A stretch of 64,000 nucleotides of DNA, taken from NCBI GenBank assembly GCA_025449115.1, contig JAHLKC010000095.1:62001-126000 (forward strand), written 5' to 3'. A program made the position numbers and the translations under genes. The notes beneath the pieces were generated by a model. That model searched no databases and was not told the DNA's origin. It was given only the letters and a program-made list of their open reading frames with translations. Origin of the DNA: Chytridium lagenaria (Eukaryota; Chytridiomycota; Chytridiomycetes; Chytridiales; Chytridiaceae). Shown here in pieces: positions 22,701 through 31,984 of this stretch. How positions within the stretch are numbered: position 1 is the first letter of the stretch; each line of letters opens with the position of its first letter.

Positions 22701-23190
22701 TGTGGTAGCATGGGCGGGTTTAGTAGGGGGACGCGTCTGAATGTGTTGGGAATGTTACGTGTTTGTATCCCGCCATCGTGTTTGACGACGGGATGTGCCG
22801 ACGCTGATTTCCTCCCTTATATTTGACACGGTTTTGTGTCTTTGCGGGCTTTTTCTTTTCTTATCCTTCGCTTTGCCCTTCCTTTTCCTTTATCTTGTAG
22901 TGTGTTCACGCGTTTTACTTCCTCTTCTGGTGTTTCGGGGAGGGGAAGGGTGTCTTTTCCTTTACCTTGTAGCGCGTTTGCGCATTTTGTGCCTGGAGAG
23001 AGGACTGGACGGGAGGAAGACAAGTGTTTCGTCTTACCGTGAAGTTTAAAAGACGGTGTGGGTGTCTTTGCGAGTGCTGGACGTGGCAGGGAAGGAAGGT
23101 GGTGGTCTTTGTAGGAAGAAGGATTAGAACAATAAAGCACAAAGTTGGGCTCCAAACTATCAACTTGCCTAGTGAAGCGAGACGACCACA
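22701..23190 (+). repeat. 5' LTR of outer element
   Basis: 490 bp, TGTGG...CCACA. AATAAA at 23,131-23,136 is a likely poly(A) signal. Identical to the 3' LTR except for one G in the run near 22,940. Confidence 0.95.
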
Positions 23191-23192
23191 GT

Positions 23193-23215
23193 TGGTGGTT
23201 GCGTCCAGCATCGAA
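23193..23215 (+). promoter_or_regulatory. primer binding site of outer element
   Basis: Two bases after the LTR comes TGGTGGTTGCGTCCAGC and then ATCGAA. Its reverse complement ends in CCA and continues with a 7-nt acceptor half, a 5-nt T-stem half and a TTCGA-type loop, spaced exactly as in a tRNA 3' end. The acceptor sequence CGCAACC-A-CCA resembles fungal tRNA-Leu, but that identity is inference. Confidence 0.65.
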
Positions 23216-23264
23216 TTTTGTTGAGTCCCCAAGGAGAAAAACTACTCAATCCTTCTGTTTATTC

Positions 23265-24400
23265 ATGTCCTTCCTATCAAGTCAGTTGTTCTACCCCCAG
23301 GTGCCGCAGCAGTCGTCAATCCCGACCTTCAATGGGACGAACGAGAGGGTTTTCCGTGAGGAACTCACTCGATTTATTTCCATTGTTAAGTTACAAGGCG
23401 CCAGGGTCACCGATGAAGCTTATATTACCTTCATTATCGAGAACTGCTTTCCTGAGGCAAAACATGTTAAATCGTTAGTGATCGATTGGAGGGATGGAGA
23501 GCTGGCTGCAGGGCGACAACTTGCCTTCACAAGTCTTTGCGAATTCATCAAGAAAACCTGGGAACACACGAATACGACGGCGTCGACTGATTCCTTCTAT
23601 GAACTTCGCCGACGCTTCAAGGAGGCTCCGATCTCCAACCCTTGTTGGGATGGACTGGTTACCAGCTTTGAGTCACTGCGTAACCAGATGGTTGTCAAGC
23701 AGACGGACGGGGAGTTGGTGATTTGGATTCTTTCGACGATGGACGAGACGATGAGGAGCGCCGTGACGGAGTCAATCCACCGAGAGCGACACTCCACTGC
23801 CGTCATTAACGGTATCAAAAATCAATTTCGAGCGGTCCAGGAGGGTTTTGATGATATAGCGACGTCTTCTGGTGGGACGGTGAAGGCAGTATCCATTGCT
23901 GCCCTAGCCGATATTGCAGCTGACAAGTCGTCCCCTCTTACTCTTAAAGAGATTGGATCAGCCTTGCGGGAATACCTTAAAGAAGTCAGACCAGTTATTG
24001 GGTTCAAGATGCATACAGAAAAGGGTGCAGGGTCGGGTACCAAGGATGATCCAGCGGTCGTTGAGGCGTTTGGTCGAGCCATCAATCCAGGCCGCATTCC
24101 TTTCGTCCCACAACTCTCCCCTCAAGCCCCTCCCGCCTTTACTCCACTCAAAACACAGCAACCTCCAATGGATCCTCGTGTGGACGATCTCGCTAAGCAG
24201 TTTGAAAGTCTCAAGTTTACATCCAGAGCACTATCAAACCACCCAAACAAGCGTCACCAAAAGCAAGGGCACCTCCGAGTAATAGAACCGACCTTCAAGC
24301 GGCGGGTCTTCTCACAGCGTCGACTCCTTAGCCGTTCAAGCGGGTCCTGGGATACGTTGTTATTACTGTGGTCTTCCGGGTCACTTCAAAGATCAATGTG
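23265..24400 (+). CDS. Gag of outer element with CCHC zinc knuckle
   Basis: The open frame runs from before 23,190; the Met at 23,265 (MSFLSSQLFYPQVPQQ) is preferred because it lies downstream of the primer site. The capsid-like part contains IPTFNGTNERVFREELTRFI and TWEHTNTTASTDSFYELRRR, typical of Ty3 Gag helices. A Pro/Gln-rich linker follows. The zinc knuckle CYYCGLPGHFKDQC (24,358-24,399, CX2CX4HX4C) lies one frame away from the main frame, so a single indel just before 24,350 separates them. Gag packages the RNA in the cytoplasmic particle. Confidence 0.75.
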
Positions 24401-25010
24401 AGATCCTCACAAAGACATCCTAGGGGGGGCAAAGGTTATGATCGGTCCTGACCGCCGCCTTCACTGGGTTGTTCAGGATGAGGAGACAGGCGTTAGGAGG
24501 TTAGGGAGGAGGTGAAGGGGCACAGAGATGGAGCCCGTCACAATGTGATGGAGGTCGCGGATGACACAGCGTATTTGGCAGCTTTAGCCATGGTCGACAT
24601 GGACATGTTATCGAGTCATATACGCTAGATGTCAATTTGGAATTAGCCTCGCTCTCATCAGCAGTTCGCTGCAAGCCTCCGCCTACACAAGGAGGGGAAT
24701 CATCAGTGGGCGCGGGTGAAAAGAAAATAGCCTTTTCAGAAGCTTCTCGACCTCAACCACTATCGGAACACCTAGTCGCGGCCTCAAACCTTCAGAAATC
24801 ACCCCAGAGGAGGCCTCAAGGTTGTCTCCTCTCTTCTTTCGGTCTAGTCACAGATGGTATTCCCGTTGCTATGATCATTGAGGAGGTCGCGAAATCAGAG
24901 CAAAGGATACGGTCGATGTTTCGTCAAGAGAGTGCGAGAGTCAAAAGACGAGGGGGATCAGATCTCACGGGTCGCTATCGATTGGCCGCCGAAGCCTGGC
25001 ATGGCGGTTG
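24401..25010 (+). CDS. outer element Gag-protease linker, left part (frame-broken)
   Basis: Coding continues in alternating frames (for example VMEVADDTAYLAALAMVDMD near 24,550 and WPPKPGMAVVYPRRVDIPVN near 24,990), interrupted by the inner element inside the 216-bp duplicated segment. It resumes at 39,607. No enzymatic motif is seen. Confidence 0.45.
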
Positions 25011-25226
25011 TCTACCCCCGACGAGTAGACATTCCTGTCAATCCTCCAAAGACAGTCAACCCAGCAATTCTTCCTCCGTCATCGTCTACTGGGTTATCAA
25101 CAGGTTCATCATCGTTGGAATCGGGAGCGGGGCTATGAAAGCTACGGGGGTTTCACCGTTGGTTACGTCGGGGTAGGGATGAACAGACGACGTTGGGGAT
25201 CGAGAAGGAGGGCGGGGAGAAAGAAA
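25011..25226 (+). repeat. left copy of 216-bp direct duplication flanking inner element
   Basis: Starts TCTACCCCCGACGAG and ends GAGAAAGAAA directly against the inner 5' LTR. The right copy is 39,607-39,823. The differences are a few indels, mostly in G-runs, with no clear substitution. The sequence belongs to the outer element's linker. Confidence 0.92.
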
Positions 25227-26183
25227 TTGAAGGTTCTCTTATATTTCACGTGATATATTTTACTATAAATAAAAGATATAATGACTATAAATGATTGTCT
25301 TAGCCTAGGCGTCACTTATATTTCCAAGAGTACGTGTTCTCTTATATGATGATACTTCGTTGTCAAATTACGGCTGACGTCACTAATGCGTATTTGTTTA
25401 GAGTTATATGAGCGCGTTAGGAACGAGCAGGCGTACTTATGTATAGGGGTTTATGTGTTTATTGTTTATATTTTTCTCGTTTCTTGTTTGTTTTGTTGTC
25501 TACTATATCCTTTTTTGACTAACTTATTTACAGCAGCAAAATTAATAATAAACTGAGAGAGAAGTTGTCCCCACAAAAATCATCATATCCTGTCCTGTTT
25601 GTGCATGATTTCCCCCCCACATTGCTTATATGACACCATGTCTTTCTATCTGCCTCTTACTTGGAATGGGCCTGTTTTAATTAAGTCGTAAAGTGTACCA
25701 TGGCACGGGATGTTGTGACATGCTCTTGAATGAGAACTCCTTCAATGCCCTCCTGATGCTCATGGACGATGACAGGCAAGTACGCTACGCTATTCCCCCT
25801 CTTATGCATGCCATTGAGTCCTGAAACGACTCCACCACCTGGGAGCGCGTGGAAATACGACTTGACTGCTGGTTTGCATAGTAATGGTTATATAAATAAG
25901 TTGTTGGAAGAGTCTTGTAGATTGACACCAGAATGGTTGTTAGACATAGCTTTAGAGCTTTGTCACCCTAGTATCTTCATTGATCGGCATTGTTGGAAAC
26001 CCTTAGAAAAAACCCCATTAGAATCACTTCATCCTCACACCTTAAATTCATACTACTAACATTGAGTGTAATAGCTCTTTAATGAGTAGACTTGTTTACT
26101 GCTAATCTTCATTAGACATGTAATGACATCTTGTGATCTCCTCCTATGGACTTAGAGTCCACGGAGCGTGCCCAGAGATTCAC
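25227..26183 (+). repeat. 5' LTR of inner element
   Basis: 957 bp. Contains the T-rich ATATTTTTCTCGTTTC region and a 3' portion with the sequence ATGGACTTAGAGTCCACGG, whose ATG (26,147) could begin the first frame. Matches 38,645-39,605. Confidence 0.93.
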
Positions 26184-27128
26184 CATTGGGGCCACGGCAT
26201 CAACACACGCACGCGTAACGCTGTCGATCAGTCCTTCAGTGCCACTGCTGGTACCCTCAACTTGGTTCAGAGCATCCTGAACAACAACGCCATTGAAGAT
26301 AAGCCAAGACTTTGGAATTCACCCTCCTCTCTCACGCTATCCTCACTGGAGCTGCTGGTTCTGACCTCACCAACTACTTGTCCTCCCTCAAGCAAGCTGG
26401 TTCCTCCACCACTTCTGTTGCTCCAGTCCCTTCTGCTGGTAACATATTCTCACTTTTGCGTATTTTTTTTGCATTTATTAATTTCTATCGTCTCTCAACC
26501 ACTTTCTAGTTGAGCCTCCTACTCCTCCCGTCCGTGAACGTCGTGAGCCTACTCCTCTCCCTCCACCTCCTCCGGCCCCTACCTCTCTTGCCGAAGGTTT
26601 TGGTCGATTATCTCATAGTTTGCGCCATTTTCACTACCTTGATCCCACCTCTCCTGAGATCATTGCCCACCTCCCCGAGGAGTACGTCGCTCGAACCTCC
26701 TCCCTTGCTAGTCTTGCTGGTCTCCTTGACGAGATTTTCTATAGTCATCGCGAATTACGTCGGACTTTGTCTCGTCGATTGGGTAGTATTTTTCGCCAAA
26801 TTCGATCTGCTGGTCACGGTAAACTCCTTAGTGCTCTCCCTCCCACTTTTACGGTCTCCACGACGCTGAGTTGGGTGCCTTAGTTAAAAACTTCTCTTCT
26901 TTTTGGGACTCTAGTTCTAACTCTGTTGTTCTTCCTCCTGGGTGGGAATCTTCTGAGGCTTTCACCCTCCCTTTCCGTCTTGTGACCCCCCTTGAAGAGT
27001 TGGTTCGCACAAACCCTGTCTTTTCTTTTACTCCTCATCACTCTTCTTCTCCGCGAGTGACTGCTGCTTCTTCCTCTGAGGCTCCTGTTTCTCCTGTTGA
27101 CGCCGACGGTGATACTGCTCTTGAGTAA
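26147..27128 (+). CDS. inner element ORF1, unknown, with intron-like gap
   Basis: Frame pieces: FSATAGTLNLVQSILNNNAI (about 26,230), LLSHAILTGAAGSDLTNYLS (about 26,320), a Pro-rich part VRERREPTPLPPPPPAP (about 26,530) and FGRLSHSLRHFHYLDPTSPE, ending DADGDTALE with stop at 27,128. A GT-AG interval 26,439-26,509 joins the flanking frames exactly. Single-base shifts near 26,312 and 26,855 are needed. The helical, leucine-rich content is compatible with a structural or Gag-like N-terminal domain, but no family is recognised. It precedes the capsid-like frame by 1.5 kb. Confidence 0.4.
26439..26509 (+). other. candidate 71-nt intron in inner element ORF1
   Basis: GTAACA donor at 26,439, pyrimidine-rich end and TTTCTAG acceptor at 26,509. 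Removing it fuses two open frames in phase (codon G|TT), whereas reading through hits a stop. Confidence 0.5.
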
Positions 27129-27254
27129 TTTCTTACTTTTCGTGATTCTGTTTCACGTTATTAACCTACTCGTTGAATTTGTTTGCTTCACTTGTAGTGA
27201 GTTTTACTTGAAGTACTCTAATAAAAGATTAAGTTTTGTCTTTTAATTCATCAT

Positions 27255-28640
27255 GCCTTTTTCTGTGCTTTCTTTAAGAGATTTACTCGACCCTTATCGT
27301 CGCGTATTTGTTCCCTTACTTATCCATGATGAGGATCAGGTATCCCTCATCTTATCGTCGTTGATTACCTCCCCGACGACCCTTCCAACGTTACTATCCG
27401 GTTTGTGATCGGTTGCAGTATTGACGACGGCCTCGTTCTCCTTGCCTCCGCCGTGTATAGCTTATCCGACTTCCTTTTTGGATCACCTACTTCGCGACGA
27501 TTTTAATCCCACCGACCTTTTCTGTTGCTCTCCCTCGTCGCCCGACCACCGACGCATATAATGCTTTTATTCGTCACCTTCATACAGTCGGTGCTACTGA
27601 TCTTTACATTATCTTACCGCTTAATCCAACTTCATCTGGACCACTCCATCTACCTGGACCTCCTCACGAGTATCGCCCTTTTTCTGCAGAGCTGATGAAT
27701 CCTTTTAACTTTTACATTATCGCCATTTTCCAGCTCGTTATTCAGTTACCTGATACTTACCTCGCGTCGTCTCAGTCTTTTATGATTCGAACGGCTCGTA
27801 CGCTCCGCAAACGTTTTATTACTTCCCTGTACGTTTTCATATTGCTGGTGACCGATGGTTTGCTATTTCTCTCATACCTTCTCTTACCGACCTCGTTATT
27901 TCTCTGCACCTCATTACTGCCCGTTATTTTACGGACGATTCCTCCCAATCTGGAATCCTTTTTCTCGATAAGGTATTTACGCCGTCATCCCTTCCCGCAT
28001 GCTTCCCCTTACCTCCTCCCTCACCGCGTGCTTCTAACCACCTCTGGGCATCCTTCATCGCCTTACTCGCTCCTTACCTTATAGGCGATTCTCGTGTCAT
28101 TCCCCCTGGCGATTATCCCGTTCCTTCTCTGGATGCCGACACTCTCGAGCTCCTCATGCTTGACGATTTTCGACCACCCGCACCTCCTGGTCTCCTCGCA
28201 TCACCCACTGGCTTTACCGACTACACAGGTAGTGTTGACATGATCAAAGCCTTCAACTTTATTGATCAGTTACACCAGCCGGATATGTCCCGCATCCTCA
28301 TATGCCTTCAGCCCCGCTGATCCTCCATCTCTTCAGTCCCATATCCTTCCGTCACCTGTTGATGTAAGTCCTATTACTCATGGTCTCCTCGTCATCTTCT
28401 TTCTAATACTTCTTCTCCCGCCTTCCGTGCGTTGTCCCTTTCCCAATCCGACTCCTCAATCCGGTGATATCCCACCCCTCGTCAAAGTTGAACCTTTCAC
28501 TCACTCACCTGCGATAAAGTCAGATCTTACGCCACCTCGGTTGTGTAACGTTTCACCCCCCAATAATAAATCTGACAATCTTTTTTTTGGATTTTCTTCA
28601 TCTTCATCTCCTGCATCCCAAACCACTCCCACCTCGATCT
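27255..28640 (+). CDS. inner element ORF2 region, unknown (frame-broken)
   Basis: Starts MPFSVLSLRDLLDPYRRVFV at 27,255. Sensible protein-like stretches then appear in shifting frames, such as NVTIRFVIGCSIDDGLVLLA (about 27,390), DRWFAISLIPSLTDLVISLH (about 27,860) and LDADTLELLMLDDFRPPAPP (about 28,130). Codon choice is uniform with the rest of the element, so this is likely one decayed or error-broken frame of about 450 codons. I recognise no family. Confidence 0.35.
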
Positions 28641-28651
28641 CCATACCCATC

Positions 28652-29790
28652 ATGAGCTCTCGTATCAAGGAGGCTCAAAAGCGTACCTCTAGTCTTCGCT
28701 ACGATGGTTCAAGCCCTCGCGAGACTTATAAGTTTGTTGCTCAACTTGAACTTTATCTTAGCCTTTCATTCGCTCCTCCTGCTACCCCACTGGTTACCAC
28801 CCCTCTCTGTCCCTTTCCTTCATGGGATGATGCTGGAACTCCGTGAAGACTCCGGTTTGGTTTACTGGACAGGCCTCTCACCTTGCCGACAAGATCATTC
28901 TCTTTGATACCTGGGATTCGTTTGTGACGCAGGTTACTAACCTTGTCGCTTTTACACCAAGGAGGATTGGAAAGCTGCCCTTAAACGATCCGTTGACTGG
29001 CCTCTCACCACTGCTGACGCCGCTGACTCTGTCCTCCTTCATCTACCCACGAGAACGGCCTCCTTCCCCATCCCTCCAAATGACTCCTCTGGATGTTAAG
29101 ATGTTTTTATCCAGGGCTGCCAGGACTCGAAATGGCGTACTCTGGCCAAAACCAAACTTTATCCCGTCCCTGATTCCTCTGGCCACATTCAACACTTTCT
29201 TGGAGCCACCCCTCTGTGTCTGCTGAAGACATCATCACGGAACTTTTCACCGTCATCTCTACTCCCTCTGAACCTATTACTGCTCTGGGATGACTGAGGC
29301 TCAGATTACTCGCATGGTTGAATCTCGCGTTCAAGCCGCGGTCAACCAAATAGGACGTCGCGCCCAGATGTGAAGACTCACCTTTTCGACTATACCATCC
29401 AAACCCTCCTGGATGCCGACGAGGATGACCTGGTACCTTTACCTGACGATTCGCCGCTACCTACGATCGCTTCGAAACCCACGCCTTTCAGATTTACACC
29501 GCTGAAACCTCTGCTACTCCCGACTATAAGGGTCGCCCAAGCTTTCCACCGGCCATGCCGACCGTTATCGTCGAGGAACTTACCAACCCGACCCCCTCAT
29601 CAATCGTCAACACTCTGCCTTCTCTGGACGTCCTTCTACTCCACCTGACACCCCTACCGGCCCTCGTGAGTCTACCATTCGTTGTCACATGTGTGATGGC
29701 CCTCACATGTTCCGCCAATGTCCTGATGCTTCGCAAGCCAAACTTCTTTTGGAAATGTGGAAAAGTAAGCCTGAGTCTTTAACTTTTTCT
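28652..29790 (+). CDS. inner element capsid-like Gag with CCHC knuckle (frame-broken)
   Basis: Begins MSSRIKEAQKRTSSLRYDGS, followed by PRETYKFVAQLELYLSL, the layout of Ty3-type Gag (a substrate-like FxG segment, then a helix with conserved aromatic residues). Further pieces are FDTWDSFVTQVTNL (about 28,905) and MTEAQITRMVESRVQAAVNQ (29,289). The knuckle CHMCDGPHMFRQC (29,683-29,721) is CX2CX3HX4C, one residue shorter than the usual spacing. At least four frame shifts are required. Role: particle protein binding the element RNA. Confidence 0.6.
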
Positions 29791-31420
29791 AATCCACCTC
29801 ATAGGCGGCGTGTTGAAGACTCCACCTTAACACCATCACCCTTATATTGTCATCCTGATGGCGTTATTCCTGACCTTTTTTCTTTTTCTATTCAACATCA
29901 CTTCTTCCCTTCCGTTCACACGTTGGGACCCGTTGTTCTTACACCTGAAGTGAATAAAACCTTAGTTTTATCTGAACGCATGCCTTTTATTATTATAGTT
30001 CAATTGTTTCCTCTGATGCCACGTCTGTACTTCCTTCGTGGTCCCCTCATACTTTATGTTGGACGTCCCAACCGACGCCGTCACAATTTTAATGATTTTA
30101 ATTCAACATTCTTTGTCGAGTATTATACTTTTACCTAGTGACGCACCTCCCGCCGTCCAACATCTTCTTGCGCGCTTTAGTCTGGCGCCTCTCTTGCCGT
30201 CTCACTCCATCCATCTGATTGGCGTTCTCGCGTCATACTCCTAGCTTGTACGCTTGGTATATCATCCTGGCACCGCTGCAGGCTCTTCTGATGTCCCGCT
30301 TCACGCGTTATTACCTCATCCTGCCGCACCGACGTGTATTCCTGTATTCCAGGTTCAACTCCTTGGTTCAGGCTGTCACCAACACCCTCTCCGTTGGTTT
30401 CTCTTGCGTTAGGCACCCCCTTAATACACCCGCAGCCATCCGCCGTGGTCCTCATCATCCCCCAGTTAACCTTACCTTATCCCAACGTCACTCCTTGACT
30501 ATCCTCGCTGCACAAGTCGCTGCTATTCCTGATGATTATCTCACATCTCCCGTGAGAATCCGATCGTTTAGCTCAAAAGACTGAATGGGTTTTCCTTAGT
30601 TTCTTCATCCCGCCTCCGCGCGTTCTACCCGTCCGCGCCGATCCTCCCTCCATGACTGCCTGGTTGATGTTCTTCTTTACCTTCATCGGTCGCCACCCAC
30701 TTCACGTGTTTCACGTCCACGATGCCCTTCTCTCATTACTTCTTCGACGATCGACTTCCTCACCTCTCGCCCTTACTCACCTCCCACCGCACCCTGGGCT
30801 GCTTCATATGGACGTCGTCTATGGGTCTTTGATCCTACTGCCGCACATATTTCATACCTTTTACTTGTTGGTCCTTCACCCCTGTCACCTGGCTCCCTAC
30901 AGATTGCGGGTTACAGTCGCCTGTCGTCTGCTATCAAAAATGCGGAGATTCAGCGCGCGTTCCATATTATGGACGTCACTGATTGGCACTTTGTCCCCAA
31001 AGATGTCGTAAGTAAATACCCTATATCTGAGTCAATTTATTTCAAGGATCCCGTCCCATTTGATTTATCCATTATCAATGATAAACTCTTAATGCGAAAC
31101 CTTTACCGTAAATTCTTTGGAAGTCACCAAACCTAATTTTACTGAAGACGGTGCCCCTCTGGTCACTCCCACTCTTAAGACTGTCACTTCATCATCGCAA
31201 ACACAAGCTTCCCAGCCTGTCGTAGAGGGTCAACTCAAACTACTATCCCTGACTCACCGCCTCGTCGAAAGTCACCGTCAAAACCACGTCGCCACAAAGA
31301 TAAGTACGTCATGCATTATGAACTCCCAGAACCTTCATCTAAAGGCACTCAAACAGACCCAGTACTTGTCGATGAGATCCCTACAGTCTCACACCCCGTA
31401 AACAACCAACAGTCGCTCAA
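29791..31420 (+). CDS. inner element segment between Gag and protease, unknown
   Basis: About 1.6 kb in broken frames. The clearest piece is at 30,900-31,120: SRLSSAIKNAEIQRAFHIMD, then VTDWHFVPKDVVSKYPISES and DPVPFDLSIINDKLLMRNLY. A basic linker with KSPSKPRRHKDKY comes before the protease. No family is recognised. Such a long insertion between Gag and protease is unusual for Ty3 elements. Confidence 0.35.
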
Positions 31421-31970
31421 ATCTGTGCTAGAATACATGGCACCTTTATCACAGATGCCCTACTTGACTCTGGATCTAACGCCAACGTTATTTCCTTATC
31501 CTTTTTGAAGCAACTTCACAACCGCGATTTTCAATATTAAAATCCGTCCATACGTAAAACCACGCTTCTCTACGGGAATAGGCGGTAGGGAACTACTTCT
31601 TGGTTCATGCCTCCTAACCTTTTCACCTGGTACCGATTACCGCGTTCGTCACGTCTTGGAGTTCCAAGTTGTTCGTAATTGTCCACGCAATGTTATCCTA
31701 GGTACACCTATAATAAACCACTATCATATGGATATCTTGGGTAGCCAACAATTACTCAGATACTTCCACGAGGCTCCCACACCTCAGGGTCCTGAGGTCC
31801 AGGTACATTACACGCCATTACAACTTATTGCTAATGCTCCTACCTTCATTCATGAGAATCCGTTAATCCCTGTATTCACGTCGGAAGACGTCATGTTAAC
31901 TCCCATGTTCAATACTCCTGTCCCTGTACTCTTGGGCGCTTACCCGATGTTGTTCATACTAGTTACTTGA
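31421..31970 (+). CDS. aspartic protease of inner element
   Basis: The catalytic motif LLDSGSNANVIS has Asp at 31,466-31,468, and the flap/C-terminal motif VILGTPIIN lies near 31,694. One indel near 31,535 separates the two halves; the second half is open from 31,656 to the stop at 31,970. The retropepsin fold is normally a homodimer that cuts Gag-Pol. The pol frame starts 14 bases later in another frame, so protease and RT would be joined by frameshifting or are split by an error. Confidence 0.7.
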
Positions 31971-31984
31971 TAAACCCCATCTAA

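Noticed and set aside
22701..23190. Open frames in the LTRs (for example 22,817-23,232 minus)
   Set aside because: Both LTR copies show them because they are identical; no domain, and they overlap promoter and poly(A) sequences.
25011..26183. 216-bp repeat as part of the inner LTR
   Set aside because: It lies outside both LTRs (D-LTR ... LTR-D) and its sequence continues into the outer element's linker on the right.
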